The notes under the pieces are model-generated. The model saw only the letters and a list, made by a program, of their open reading frames with translations. It searched no databases and was not told the DNA's origin. This document shows, one piece after another, positions 49,284 through 58,154 of a DNA stretch of 64,000 nt. The stretch's first letter is position 1; each line of letters starts with the position of its first letter. Source of the stretch: Brevundimonas viscosa (lineage in GTDB: Bacteria > Pseudomonadota > Alphaproteobacteria > Caulobacterales > Caulobacteraceae); assembly GCF_900116065.1 (NCBI RefSeq), contig NZ_FOZV01000004.1, positions 248,001-312,000 of the forward strand, read 5' to 3'. Position numbers and translations under genes: made by a program.

Positions 49284-50587
49284 GATCCGGTCCTCAGATC
49301 GGCGGCGCGGGCGTGGGCCTCCAGCCCCTCCATGCGGGCGAGGCGCGCCGCCGCCGGAGCCAGCTGCGCCGCCCCCGCCTCGGTGACGGACTGGACCGAC
49401 ATCCAGGTCATGAAGCTGGCGGTGCAAATGCCGCCCAGGGTCCGGGCGGCCCCGTCGGTCGGCAGCACGTGGCTCGGTCCCGCGGCATAGTCGCCCAGCG
49501 TCTCGGCGGCCCAGCGGCCGACGAACACGGCTCCAGCCGCCTCGATGCCGGGCAGCAGCGCCTCGGCGTCGACGGTCTGGATCGACAGGTGCTCGGGCCC
49601 GTAGGCGTTGGCCGCCTCGCGGGCCCCGGCGAGATCGCGTACGCGTATGACGCGGCCCTGCGCCAGCGAGGCGCGGGCGACATCGGCGCGGGGCAGGGTC
49701 TCCAGCTGGCGCTCGACCTCGTCGAGCGTCGCCTCGATCAGGCCGCGACTGTCGGAGACCAGCAGCACCTGGGCGTCGGCGTCGTGCTCGGCTTGGCTGA
49801 GCAGGTCGGCGGCGACGATCTCCGGATCGGCGTCGCGATCGGCGATCACCATCAGCTCCGAGGGACCGGCGGGCATGTCGACGGCCGGCCCCCCTGACAG
49901 GGCGGTCGCCTGCTTCTTGGCTTCGGCCACCCAGGCGTTGCCCGGGCCGAACAGCTTGTCGACGGGCTCGATCTCGCCGTCATCCAAGACGGCGCCGAAG
50001 GTCAGGGCGGCGATAGCCTGGGCGCCGCCGACCAGCCACAGGGCCTCCAGCCCGGCCTCGGCCGCGGCGGCGATCATCGCCGGATGCGGTTCGCCGTCGC
50101 GCGGGGGCGGGGTCACGGCGACGCGGCGCCTCACCCCGGCCACCGCCGCGGGAATGGCCTGCATGAGGAGCGAGGAGAACAGGGGGGCTGTGCCGCCGGG
50201 CACGTAGAGGCCGGCCGAACGGATCGGCCGCCAGGCGAGGCGGGAGCGCACCCCGGGCGTGGTCTCGATCCACGGCGAGTCCCCGGGGCGGGTCGCCTCG
50301 TGGAAGACGCGCACGTTCTCGGCGGCGATCCGCAGGGCCCGGGTGGCGGAGGGCGGCAGGGCGGCGCGGGCGGCCGCCTCGACCTCCGGGGTGATGGCGA
50401 TGCGGCGGGGCGGCGCGCCGTCGAGTTTCAGGCTCCATTCGGTGACGGCGGTTCCGCCGCGGGCCTGCACGTCCTCAAGGATGGCCCGCACCCCGTCGAC
50501 CACGGCCGGGTCGCCCCGACGGGCGGGGCGGGCGAGGGCGGCTTCGCGCCCGGTTGCGTCCAGCGAGCTCCAGTCGATCAGGCGCAT
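49280..50587 (-). CDS. hisD: Histidinol dehydrogenase
   Basis: Catalyses the last two oxidations to L-histidine. The 435-residue zinc enzyme has GGAQAIAALTFG, PAGPSELMVIAD, the zinc ligands in SQAEHDADAQVLL and GDYAAGPSHVLPT, and the catalytic Glu-His in YGPEHLSIQ. ATG 50587 shares a base with the hisG stop; the longer upstream frame is hisG antisense-phase noise. Confidence 0.96.
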   Translation of the reverse strand: MRLIDWSSLDATGREAALARPARRGDPAVVDGVRAILEDVQARGGTAVTEWSLKLDGAPPRRIAITPEVEAAARAALPPSATRALRIAAENVRVFHEATRPGDSPWIETTPGVRSRLAWRPIRSAGLYVPGGTAPLFSSLLMQAIPAAVAGVRRRVAVTPPPRDGEPHPAMIAAAAEAGLEALWLVGGAQAIAALTFGAVLDDGEIEPVDKLFGPGNAWVAEAKKQATALSGGPAVDMPAGPSELMVIADRDADPEIVAADLLSQAEHDADAQVLLVSDSRGLIEATLDEVERQLETLPRADVARASLAQGRVIRVRDLAGAREAANAYGPEHLSIQTVDAEALLPGIEAAGAVFVGRWAAETLGDYAAGPSHVLPTDGAARTLGGICTASFMTWMSVQSVTEAGAAQLAPAAARLARMEGLEAHARAADLRTGS

Positions 50588-51468
50588 CACATCATCTTCT
50601 CGATGGGCAGGACGAGAATGGCGGAAGCGCCGGCCGCCTTGAGCCGTTCCAGCGTCTCCCAGAACACCGCTTCCTGGCACACGGCGTGCACCGCCACGGC
50701 GTCGTCGCGGCCCGAAAGCGGCATGACCGTCGGGGCTCCGGCGCCGGGCAGGATGGCGGCGATCTCGTCCAGGGCGCTGCGCGGGGCGTTCAGCATCACG
50801 TACTTCGCCCCCTGCGAGGCGACCACGCCGGCCATGCGCTCGACGATGCTGTCCAGCAGTTCGGCCAGCGCCGGCTCGGGCGCCGTCGGGGCCCGGATCA
50901 GAACGGCCTGGCTGTCCAGCACGGTGTCGCGCGCCGCTAGCCCGTTGGCCTCCAGGGTGGCGCCGGTGGAGACCAGGTCGCAGATGGCCTGGGCCAGCTT
51001 CAGCCGCGGGGCCACCTCGACCGCGCCGCGCATGGTGACGATGTCCGCCTGCACGCCTTCCGCCTCGAGCCAGCGGCGGAGGACGCGCGGATACGAGGTC
51101 GCGACGCGCAGGCCCTGCAGCGAAGCCGGGCCGGCATAGTCCAGGGCGGGGGGCGCGGCGATCTTCAGGGTGCAGCGACCGAAGCCGAGGGGCATGACGA
51201 CCTCCGCCATCGGTCCGCCGTTGCGGCCCTCCTCAAGCACGTTCTCTCCCACAATGCCGAGGTCGCAGACGCCGTCGGCGACGAAGGTCGGGATGTCGTC
51301 GTCGCGCACCCGCAGCAGGTCGATGGGGTAGTTCTCGACCCGGTAGAGCAGGTCATTGTTGCCCTTGACGACGCGCAGTCCGGCGTCGCGGACGAGGTCG
51401 AGGCTGCGCTCGGCCAGGCGGCCGGACTTCTGGACGGCGATGCGAAGCCGCCCCTGTACTGTGCTCAT
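50587..51468 (-). CDS. hisG: ATP phosphoribosyltransferase
   Basis: First and feedback-regulated step of histidine synthesis. At 293 residues it is a long-form HisG. It contains LRIAVQKSGRLAERSLDL, CDLGIVGENVLEE and the PRPP site (around AICDLVSTGATLEANGL), and the C-terminal ACT-like regulatory domain for histidine. No hisZ is needed for this form. It starts 9 nt after the regulator gene. Confidence 0.94.
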   Translation of the reverse strand: MSTVQGRLRIAVQKSGRLAERSLDLVRDAGLRVVKGNNDLLYRVENYPIDLLRVRDDDIPTFVADGVCDLGIVGENVLEEGRNGGPMAEVVMPLGFGRCTLKIAAPPALDYAGPASLQGLRVATSYPRVLRRWLEAEGVQADIVTMRGAVEVAPRLKLAQAICDLVSTGATLEANGLAARDTVLDSQAVLIRAPTAPEPALAELLDSIVERMAGVVASQGAKYVMLNAPRSALDEIAAILPGAGAPTVMPLSGRDDAVAVHAVCQEAVFWETLERLKAAGASAILVLPIEKMM

Positions 51469-51477
51469 GGCGGAAAC

Positions 51478-51789
51478 TCAGGCTTTCAGGCGATCCAGCA
51501 CCAGGCGGTAGCCCTGGTGCGGCATCTCTTTGAGGAAGCGGGCGACGCGGACGACGGTGGTCGGACTGGCGTGCGCCTCGGCGGCGATCTCGCGGTAGGA
51601 GCGGCCGCCCGCATGAAGCAGCCGCGCCACCTGCCACCGTTCGGTGAAGGCCCGCAGCTCCGCCGGGGTGCAGAGATCGGTCAGGAAGGCGTCAACTTCC
51701 TCACGGGACCTGAGTGCAAGAATCGCATCGTAAAGGGCGACCCGGTTGCGGGCGGTCGCGTCGGCTCCGGGGGGATAGGGTGCGGACAT
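51478..51789 (-). CDS. TrpR-superfamily (YerC/YecD, HisR-like) regulator heading the his operon
   Basis: This 103-residue all-helical protein has the TrpR-fold DNA-binding region RSYREIAAEAHASPTTVVRV near residues 67-86, preceded by CTPAELRAFTERWQVARLL. YerC/YecD proteins have been proposed from comparative genomics to regulate histidine genes in Gram-positive bacteria. Here the gene is first in the his operon, 9 nt before hisG, which makes a histidine-responsive role likely. ATG 51789 starts close to a perfect inverted repeat. A longer upstream frame reaches 51882 but would destroy that promoter. Confidence 0.85.
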   Translation of the reverse strand: MSAPYPPGADATARNRVALYDAILALRSREEVDAFLTDLCTPAELRAFTERWQVARLLHAGGRSYREIAAEAHASPTTVVRVARFLKEMPHQGYRLVLDRLKA

Positions 51790-51793
51790 AGCT

Positions 51794-51819
51794 GTTCCAA
51801 TATGCTGTAACGTTGGAAC
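51794..51819 (-). promoter_or_regulatory. Candidate his operator/promoter
   Basis: GTTCCAA (51794-51800) and TTGGAAC (51813-51819) form a perfect 7-bp inverted repeat with a 12-nt spacer. On the minus strand TTGCAC (51825-51820) followed after 17 nt by TATTGG (51802-51797) could be -35 and -10 elements, so the repeat overlaps the promoter. The predicted transcript would start only a few bases before ATG 51789, i.e. a nearly leaderless mRNA. Confidence 0.6.
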
Positions 51820-51968
51820 GTGCAAGCCCGGAAGAGGTGGGCTCGGCGGGCTCGCGACGCCGATCGTTGTTCTCCGTCGCATGCCCCGTGCGGCGCCGTT
51901 CGCTTGACGGTTGTGGTTTTCGGCGCGAGAGATTCCCGATCCGGCGCTTGTGCCGGGGGGGAACCATC

Positions 51969-52436
51969 ATGAAGTCCATCGTTTGCGGCCTCGCCCTCGC
52001 GGCCGCCGTCCTGTCTCCGGCCGTCGCCCACGCCCAGAATGCCGGCCTGACCGCCAACTTCGGTGAGATTCGCCTGAACGCCGGCTTCACGCCGGACCCG
52101 TATCGCGTCTCGATCACCGCGGGCGGCTCAATCGACGCCTACACCGACACGGACCTGCCCGGCGCCTGCGTCGGGAACATCAGCGCCGCGCCGGACTTCG
52201 AGGTGACCTACAGCGCCGGCGGCCTGCCGCTGGTGTTCCGCACCCGCTCCTCGACCGACACCACCCTGATCATCAACGGGCCCGACGGCCGCTGGTACTG
52301 CGATGACGACAGCTGGGGCGACGGCGACGCCGAGGTGCGCTTCAACCGTCCGCAGAGCGGGACCTACGACGTCTGGGTCGGCACCTTCGGCGGCGGCACG
52401 GCCGCGGCCACGCTGCTGATCACCGAAACGCCGTAA
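51969..52436 (+). CDS. Secreted PPC-like beta-sandwich protein
   Basis: The 155-residue product starts with a signal peptide (KSIVCGLALAAAVLSPAVAHAQ). The mature domain is rich in Asp, Gly and Thr and has TLIINGPDGRWYCDDDSWGD and SGTYDVWVGTFGGG, the pattern of bacterial pre-peptidase C-terminal (PPC) domains; similar proteins are sometimes mislabelled peptidase S1. No protease residues are visible. ATG 51969 has a strong GGGGGG site. TTGACG at 51904-51909 could be a -35 element, but a clear -10 was not found. Two cysteines (GACVG, WYCDD) could form a disulfide. Confidence 0.75.
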   Translation: MKSIVCGLALAAAVLSPAVAHAQNAGLTANFGEIRLNAGFTPDPYRVSITAGGSIDAYTDTDLPGACVGNISAAPDFEVTYSAGGLPLVFRTRSSTDTTLIINGPDGRWYCDDDSWGDGDAEVRFNRPQSGTYDVWVGTFGGGTAAATLLITETP

Positions 52437-52460
52437 GACGAACCCCGCGGGACCGGCCCA

Positions 52461-54137
52461 TCAGCGGTCGGTCCCCGCCCCTTCGCCGGCGCAGGGCCGC
52501 GCCAGCGGGGCGAGGCCGAGGCACCGGCCGTCCAGATCGGGCGGCGCCGCCAGGCCGGCGGCGTGGGCCAGGGTCGGGGCGATGTCCACGGTCCGCACCG
52601 GCAGGGTGCGCTCCTGACCCGTCTGTCCGCGGGTCCAGAAGACGATAGGCACCCGGCGGTCGTAGTCCCATGGGGTGCCATGGCCGGCGACATAGCCGCC
52701 TGCCGCTCCCGGGAACGGCGTCATGCCGGGCTCCAGGGCGAAGATCACGTCGGCCGAGCGGACGGGCGAGGTGCTCAGAGCGATCCGTTCGCGCAACCCG
52801 AGCAGGTCGGGATGAATGTTCCGCGCCGCCGAAGGCGTGGCGAGCAGTTCGTCGATCGTGAAGGCGTCGATCACGCCCGGCTCCACACGCAGCATGCCCG
52901 CCACGGCCGACGCGACCTCCCGCCGCAGCTGATCCGGGACGGTCCCGTCGTCGCCCATGACATAGATGTTGGACCCGTCGGCCTTCAGCGCATCGAAGCC
53001 GAGGTGGAAGCGGTCGCGCACGGCCGCGTTCAGCCGGGCCATCACACCGGGATCCATGCGGCCGGCCTCGGGATAGCCGCGAGCCTCGAGCCGTTCCGCG
53101 AAGTCGGATCCCCCGTGGTCCGCAGTGAGCACCACCAGCGTCTCCGGAACCTCGCTCAAGGCCTCGACCAGCCGGCCAAGGGCGGCGTCCATACGCAGCA
53201 ACTGCTGGCACATCTCGGGCCCTTGAGAGCCATAGCGGTGCGCGATCCGGTCGGTGCCCGAGAGGCTGACGCCCAGCAGATCCGTCGCGGAACCCCGGCC
53301 AAGCCCCTGATCCCGCAACAGGGCGATGGCGGCCTCGACGGTCAATTCGTCAAGCACCGGCGAGGTGTCGACCACCAGTCGCTGCGGCGGCACGGTGGAA
53401 TGCAGGACCCCGTCTCCGATCGGCCAGTCCCCGGCGAGGGCGGCGCAGCGGCCAGACATCGGCTCCCAAAGCGCGGGCCGCGTCTCCATCCGGGCCTGCA
53501 ACGTCGCATTCAGCGCGCTCACCGGTCGCAGCCGGTCTGCGGCCTCTTCTCCAGGCCGGAGATAGGTGGTGAAACCGAAACCGTCCGCCCACCAGAACGT
53601 CCCGTCAGCGTGCGACCCGGCCAGGTTGATGGCGCCCCGATCCTTGCCCGAGACGGCGAACACGCGGCTTCCGGGGCTCGCCGCCTTCAGCCAGTCGCCG
53701 AAGCCGCTGGCGCGCAGGTTGTCCGGGCCGACCGGGCCGTTCTCGCCCTGACCGCCGTCGGCCAGGCGGTTCTCCGGGGCCGCCAGGCAGTAAATCTCCT
53801 CGCCGGTGGCGCGGTCGAGCCAGTCGTTTGCGGCGATGCCGGTCCGGTTCGGATGCACCCCGGTCAGCACCGTCGAGTGGCCCGGGCAGGTCTCCGTCAT
53901 GCCGTGGGTCTGGTAGCCGTTGGCGTAGACCACCCCCTCGTCCGCGAGCCTGCGCAAACCGCCGGTGAAGACCGGCCGGTACTGGTTGAACAGGTCGCTG
54001 CCGAACTGGTCGATGACGATCGTGACCACCAGGCGCGGGTGACGGAGCTCGCCTTCCGGTTGGGGCGTTGCATGGGCCGTCGCCGCCGGCGCACACAGCA
54101 TGAGGGCGCAGGCGGCCGCCTTACAACGAGTTCTCAT
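52461..54137 (-). CDS. PafA-type secreted alkaline phosphatase/phosphodiesterase
   Basis: The 558-residue periplasmic enzyme has a signal peptide ending near ATAHAT. Alkaline phosphatase superfamily motifs are VVTIVIDQFGSDLF (first metal Asp), the nucleophile Thr in HGMTETCPGHSTVLTG, LSGTDRIAHRYG, VVLTADHGGSDF and the late histidine in GYVAGHGTPWDYDRRVP. This is the calcium-independent PafA/NPP-like branch with a Thr nucleophile rather than PhoA. Substrate is probably phosphate mono- or diesters. ATG 54137 has GGGGGAAG close upstream. It is divergent from the DUF4337 gene across 187 nt in which I see no clear operator. Confidence 0.88.
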   Translation of the reverse strand: MRTRCKAAACALMLCAPAATAHATPQPEGELRHPRLVVTIVIDQFGSDLFNQYRPVFTGGLRRLADEGVVYANGYQTHGMTETCPGHSTVLTGVHPNRTGIAANDWLDRATGEEIYCLAAPENRLADGGQGENGPVGPDNLRASGFGDWLKAASPGSRVFAVSGKDRGAINLAGSHADGTFWWADGFGFTTYLRPGEEAADRLRPVSALNATLQARMETRPALWEPMSGRCAALAGDWPIGDGVLHSTVPPQRLVVDTSPVLDELTVEAAIALLRDQGLGRGSATDLLGVSLSGTDRIAHRYGSQGPEMCQQLLRMDAALGRLVEALSEVPETLVVLTADHGGSDFAERLEARGYPEAGRMDPGVMARLNAAVRDRFHLGFDALKADGSNIYVMGDDGTVPDQLRREVASAVAGMLRVEPGVIDAFTIDELLATPSAARNIHPDLLGLRERIALSTSPVRSADVIFALEPGMTPFPGAAGGYVAGHGTPWDYDRRVPIVFWTRGQTGQERTLPVRTVDIAPTLAHAAGLAAPPDLDGRCLGLAPLARPCAGEGAGTDR

Positions 54138-54324
54138 CTCTTCCCCCGGGATAATGCGCGACGCCAAGGCTTTTCGACGCAATGAAATTTCTCTCCCACA
54201 GTCCGTCCTAGGGGACCGTCCGCGCCGACTCAAGGCGGCCGAGCCGCCGTCCGCAATACAACGAATGCTTGATTTCGGCCGCGGGGGCGGCGAGGCTACG
54301 CGGGAGAACCGGCCGGGGGGCGAG

Positions 54325-54960
54325 ATGGATTCGGGGGACGCAGCGGACCTTATTTCGGAGCTCGCCGAGGAGAAGGCCGAGCACGCAGACGCTGACCGCT
54401 TCAGAAGTCGGGCCGCCCTTCTGATCGCCATGCTGGCGGCGATCCTGGCGATCGGCGGAATGGGCGGCGGAAACGCCACCGACGACATGATCGCCAGCAA
54501 CATCGGCGCGAGCGACACCTGGGCCTTTTTCCAAGCCAAGAACATACGCCAGACCGCCTACGAAATCGCCGCCGAGGACATCGAGACGGCCTTGCTGGCG
54601 GAGGACCTCTCGGCGGCCGAGCGCCAGCGACTCGAGGATCGCAAGGCCGCCTATGTCGCGACCGTCGCCCGCTACGACAACGAGCCCGACCCTGCGGCTC
54701 CCGACGATCCGCTGCGCGGCGAAGGCAAGAAGCAGATCAGCGCCCGGGCCCAGAATTTCGAGGCCCAGTTCGAGGCGGCGTCCCGACGGGACAACAATTT
54801 CGACCTCGCCGAGGTTTGTCTGCAGTTGGCGCTGGTGCTCGGTTCCGTGGCCATCCTGGCGCTCAATCGTCCGGTCCTGATTGCGTCTGCGGTTCTCGGC
54901 GGCCTCGGGACCTTGCTGACGCTCAACGGCTTCCTGTTGCTCGCGCCTTTGCCCTTTTGA
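54325..54960 (+). CDS. DUF4337 family membrane protein
   Basis: The 211 residues run: acidic N-terminus (DSGDAADLISELAEEKAEH), one helix (AALLIAMLAAILAIGGMGGG), a soluble helical middle with QAKNIRQTAYEIAAEDIE and many charged residues, and two C-terminal hydrophobic helices (LQLALVLGSVAILALNRPVL and LGGLGTLLTLNGFLLLAPL). This layout matches DUF4337, whose function is unknown. ATG 54325 has GGGGGGCGAG upstream; an open frame continues upstream into the promoter region and is not coding. Confidence 0.85.
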   Translation: MDSGDAADLISELAEEKAEHADADRFRSRAALLIAMLAAILAIGGMGGGNATDDMIASNIGASDTWAFFQAKNIRQTAYEIAAEDIETALLAEDLSAAERQRLEDRKAAYVATVARYDNEPDPAAPDDPLRGEGKKQISARAQNFEAQFEAASRRDNNFDLAEVCLQLALVLGSVAILALNRPVLIASAVLGGLGTLLTLNGFLLLAPLPF

Positions 54961-54974
54961 CCGACGGAGCCTCC

Positions 54975-55367
54975 ATGCCCGCTCCCGCGAAGCTTCGCAT
55001 GATCTTCACGGCCGGACTGCTGGGCCTCGCCGTGGCAGGCTGTCTCGAGCCCGAGGTCGACCGCCTCGAAGATCCGGTGGAGAAGGCCGCCTACCATTGC
55101 CGGTATGTGCTGGAGCGGGGCATCGCCACGCCGGCGCAACTGCGCGCCGACGGCGTCCTGCGACGCCGAATCGCCACTTTCGCGGAGCCCGTGATGGAGC
55201 GGAACGGCGATGTCGTCCGGTTCTCGTGGGCGGCCGGGGCGATCGCCGAGGATGACGGCTCGGGCAGCCACGGCGGCGACTGCGTCATGGACCTCACCGA
55301 CGGCCAGCAGTTGGTCGTCAGCGCCACCCTCGACGGCCAGCCGCTTCATGCCGGCTTCCGGTTCTGA
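54975..55367 (+). CDS. Small putative lipoprotein
   Basis: The 130-residue product has a lipoprotein signal (LRMIFTAGLLGLAVAGCLEP, lipobox LAVAGC). The mature part contains a second cysteine pair (YHCRYV, GDCVMD) and a beta-rich C-terminus (VVSATLDGQPLHAGFRF). I do not recognise a family. GGAG precedes ATG 54975, which lies 14 nt after the DUF4337 stop, so the two are likely co-transcribed. Confidence 0.7.
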   Translation: MPAPAKLRMIFTAGLLGLAVAGCLEPEVDRLEDPVEKAAYHCRYVLERGIATPAQLRADGVLRRRIATFAEPVMERNGDVVRFSWAAGAIAEDDGSGSHGGDCVMDLTDGQQLVVSATLDGQPLHAGFRF

Positions 55368-55701
55368 GGCAGGCGGCCCCCGGCGCGTAAACCTCTGTCT
55401 CGGCGGGGTCGCAGCAGACGGTCACGGGCGCGCCCTGGAGGAACTCGCCGCCGACGTCGGCGCCCTTGGTTGCTTGGTCAACGTCCGGCCAGCGGTCCGG
55501 CAGATGAGTGGACGACTGCGGAGTGTCGCCAGCCTCCGACTCCGACTGCGCCACCACGCGGTCGACTCACCCGGGAGCGCTCGCGCTCAGCGATCCCGGG
55601 CGCCGATCCTCCAGCGCAACAAGGATGAAAACCATCATGGCGACGGCGGCCAGGACGCCGATCCCGGCGCGGGAATCGCCAGCGGACGGTATGCTCGCCC
55701 C
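55368..55701. other. Intergenic stretch with a hairpin and no confident gene
   Basis: This 334-nt stretch has no convincing gene. CCCGGGA (55570-55576) and TCCCGGG (55594-55600) form an inverted repeat that can extend by four more pairs after one mismatch; no T-tract follows. A minus-strand frame from GTG 55557 to 55318 (79 codons; GAPVTVCCDPAETEVYAPGA) has good GC3 but no ribosome-binding site and runs into the lipoprotein gene. A minus-strand hydrophobic stretch (GIGVLAAVAMMVFILVALED) near 55610-55670 has only an internal ATG. Both may be decayed genes. Confidence 0.4.
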
Positions 55702-56343
55702 ATGGTCGCCCTCGCCGCCCTGTTTCGCCGCCGCCATGATATCGCGTCCGCTCCGCTGGGAACTCGCGACGTGCGGCTGCTCGACGGACCGCAAGCGCGG
55801 CGGCTGGCCGAGGCCGCGGCCGTTCTGGCGGCTATGGACCAGGCGGTGCAGGCGCTCTCCGAGCTCCACGCGCGCAGCCGGCGGCCGGCGCCGGATCCGA
55901 GGGGGCCGGAGGCGCTTGTCGAGATCGCCCTCCTGCGTCACGGCGTGGTCCAGTTCGTCGACTGTTTCGAGGAGGCGCGCCGGCTCGGGCTGGCGGGCGA
56001 AGCCGACGCCGCCGGTCCGTCGGGGAGCCTGACCTTCTACCGTCATCTTTGCGCCTTCCGGGACGAGCTCATGGGACCCAATGCGCGGCTGGTGGGCCAG
56101 ACCGAGGCGGTGGCCCTGTTGCGCCATGTCGGGGATCGACCGCTGCTTGCCGGCGTGGCCACGCGCACGCGCCGACCGGACCGGCTCACGTCGGCCGAGC
56201 TGGCGCAGATGCTTGCCTTCGTCCGCCGGGCGCGGACGGCCTGCGCCGAGCGGCTGGAGCACATGCGGGCGGCCATGCTTGATCACCTTCGGGCGTTCTC
56301 CACCGAGCAGCTCGACAGCCTCCCGGCGGCGCCCGACCCGTGA
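55702..56343 (+). CDS. Hypothetical helical protein
   Basis: The 213-residue, mostly helical cytoplasmic protein (VALAALFRRRHDIASAPLGT; EALVEIALLRHGVVQFVDCF; LTSAELAQMLAFVRRARTAC) has no motif I recognise. ATG 55702 lacks a clear ribosome-binding site, so the start is tentative. It converges with the secreted-protein gene at 56357 (13-nt gap). Confidence 0.6.
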   Translation: MVALAALFRRRHDIASAPLGTRDVRLLDGPQARRLAEAAAVLAAMDQAVQALSELHARSRRPAPDPRGPEALVEIALLRHGVVQFVDCFEEARRLGLAGEADAAGPSGSLTFYRHLCAFRDELMGPNARLVGQTEAVALLRHVGDRPLLAGVATRTRRPDRLTSAELAQMLAFVRRARTACAERLEHMRAAMLDHLRAFSTEQLDSLPAAPDP

Positions 56344-56356
56344 GCGCCACATCGCG

Positions 56357-57016
56357 TCAGGCGCCGCCGACCTCCAGTTCCGTCATGCGAAGCCGTCCGG
56401 CGGCGGCGGCGGCGGCGAAGCTGGTCCCGCAGTTGATTGAACCGCGCGAGACAGCTTCGAACCGGATGCGGGCTTCATAGGCTTCCATGCTGTCCGGCGG
56501 CGCCTCGGCCAGGCGCCTGAGCGCGGTCAGACCCAGCTGCTTCTCCACCATGCTGCGCTGGCAGGCCTCACGCGCCTGCCCGAGCATGACCGCGACGCCA
56601 TCGCGGGCGGAGACCGGAATGGCGACCTCCCCGACCTCGGCGGAGGCGCGCCTGCAACGTTCCCGGACGGCCTGCAAGGCCGCATCACCAGGGAAGTGAC
56701 CGTGGGTGCGCCACGCCAGCTGCACGCCATCCACGGCGCTGTTGCATGCAGCCATGGCGTATTTCACCTGGCTCCAGACGTGATCGAACTCCGTCTGGCT
56801 GAGATTCCGCGGCTGCGGCTCGGGGAGAGGCTCGGCAGCGTGCGGGCGGGCGACGAGGCGCGGCGGTCGCCATTCCGGGGACAGGGCCGGGACGGCCAGC
56901 GGACGGTCTGGCAGGCACAGGGCCAGCCCCGTGGCCAGCAGACATGCGAGGGACCGCAGGCGGCTGCGTTCCGGGCGTGCGCGGTACGTGCTGGCGCGGT
57001 TTCTCCTGACGGCCAT
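56357..57016 (-). CDS. Putative exported protein
   Basis: The 219-residue product starts with a strongly basic segment and a hydrophobic helix (SLACLLATGLALCLPDRPLA), which may be a signal or anchor. A proline-rich linker and a helical domain follow, with QTEFDHVWSQVKYAMAACNS, CRRASAEVGEVAIPVSARDG and INCGTSFAAAAAAG. Four cysteines in the mature part could pair. I do not recognise a family. GGGGG lies upstream of ATG 57016; GTG 57019 directly precedes it. It ends 13 nt from a convergent gene. Confidence 0.6.
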   Translation of the reverse strand: MAVRRNRASTYRARPERSRLRSLACLLATGLALCLPDRPLAVPALSPEWRPPRLVARPHAAEPLPEPQPRNLSQTEFDHVWSQVKYAMAACNSAVDGVQLAWRTHGHFPGDAALQAVRERCRRASAEVGEVAIPVSARDGVAVMLGQAREACQRSMVEKQLGLTALRRLAEAPPDSMEAYEARIRFEAVSRGSINCGTSFAAAAAAGRLRMTELEVGGA

Positions 57017-57084
57017 CACGACCCCCGGCGGTGGCGACGCTCCATCTTAGCACGGATCACCGGGCGAAGACGACGTCGCCGTGC

Positions 57085-57174
57085 TGGCGGACAGGGTGGG
57101 ATTCGAACCCACGGTGGGCTTGCACCCACGGCGGTTTTCAAGACCGCTGCCTTAAACCACTCGGCCACCTGTCC
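57085..57174 (-). tRNA. tRNA-Ser(UGA)
   Basis: A 90-nt cloverleaf with acceptor pairing GGACAGG/CCTGTCC, discriminator G and encoded CCA. The D-arm is GGCCGAGTGGTTTAAGGC, the anticodon loop is CTTGAAA with anticodon TGA, there is a long class II variable arm (CCGTGGGTGCAAGCCCACCG) and the T-arm has GTTCGAATC. The long variable arm and anticodon define tRNA-Ser reading UCA-type codons. Confidence 0.95.
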
Positions 57175-57272
57175 GCGCCGCACAGGGCGGAGAGGCCGCA
57201 TAGCGCATAAGCCTGCTGTTAACCAAAGCGGAAATCTTGCCTGCGATCCTTCCGTTCATCCGGAGCTGGGGC

Positions 57273-58115
57273 ATGGCGACCAAACTTCTCAAGGGACTTC
57301 TCGCAGCGCTGTTGCTGTCGCTGGTCGCGGCGTGCGCCAGCGGGCCGCGCGGGGCCGGTGTCGGCGGGGTTCCGGTGGTGACGGATCCCGCGCCGATCGT
57401 CTCGGGCACCATGCGCCCGTACCAGATCCGCGGCCGCTGGTATCGACCGGAGGAGCAGCCGGACTACGACGAGACCGGCCTCGCGTCCTGGTACGGAGAC
57501 CAGTTCCACGGTCGGCCCACCGCCACCGGCGAGCGCTTCGACATGAACGCCCTGACCGCCGCCCACAAGACGCTGCCACTCCCGGGGCTGGTGGAGGTCA
57601 CCAACCTGGCCAATGGCCGGCGGGTGGTGCTGCGCGTCAACGACCGGGGGCCGTTCGTGGACGGTCGCATCATCGACCTGTCGAGAGGCGCCGCCGACGC
57701 CCTCGACCTGCGCCGCGCCGGCGTCGGCGAGGTGAGGGTGCGCTATCTCGGGCGCGCCCCGAGGCTCGGCGGCGGAACCGTGCTGCAGCAGGCGGAGGCT
57801 CGAGCCGCGCCGGGGCCTGTTCCCTACGCCCAGGTGGCCGGCACGCCCACACCCGTCCCGTCGCCGGCGCCGGGCGCGTCCGCGCCAGCCGCGCCGCGCG
57901 GCGGGGTCTGGGTTCAGGCGGGGACCTGGGCCGATGCACGCGCCGCACGTCGCGCCGCCGACCACCTCGGCGGAAGCGCCACGGTGGACATCGTCGGGCC
58001 GGGCGCCTGGCGGGTGCTGGTGGGACCGTGGCCGGACGCCGACGCGGCCGAGCGCTCGCGGCGCGCCGTGATGTCGCGAGGTTATCCCGAGGCCACCGCG
58101 GTCTCCGGCGTCTGA
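57273..58115 (+). CDS. rlpA: RlpA family septal lytic transglycosylase lipoprotein with SPOR domain
   Basis: The 280-residue lipoprotein (lipobox LVAAC after [12 protein letters not shown]) has a double-psi beta-barrel (about 65-165; [41 protein letters not shown]). After a Pro/Ala linker comes a C-terminal SPOR domain (about 205-280; [24 protein letters not shown]). SPOR domains bind denuded glycan at the division site. ATG 57273 has GGAG upstream; an earlier ATG at 57237 would spoil the signal. A TTAACC half-site at 57218-57223 lies in the promoter region. Confidence 0.92.
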   Translation: MATKLLKGLLAALLLSLVAACASGPRGAGVGGVPVVTDPAPIVSGTMRPYQIRGRWYRPEEQPDYDETGLASWYGDQFHGRPTATGERFDMNALTAAHKTLPLPGLVEVTNLANGRRVVLRVNDRGPFVDGRIIDLSRGAADALDLRRAGVGEVRVRYLGRAPRLGGGTVLQQAEARAAPGPVPYAQVAGTPTPVPSPAPGASAPAAPRGGVWVQAGTWADARAARRAADHLGGSATVDIVGPGAWRVLVGPWPDADAAERSRRAVMSRGYPEATAVSGV

Positions 58116-58154
58116 ACCCCTTGCGAAGCGGGCCGGCGTCGCCATTGTGCGCCC

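Noticed and set aside
55318..55557. A 79-codon minus-strand gene in the 55368-55701 gap
   Set aside because: It has a GTG start without a ribosome-binding site, overlaps the lipoprotein gene and shows no recognisable family. It is noted only in the gap description.
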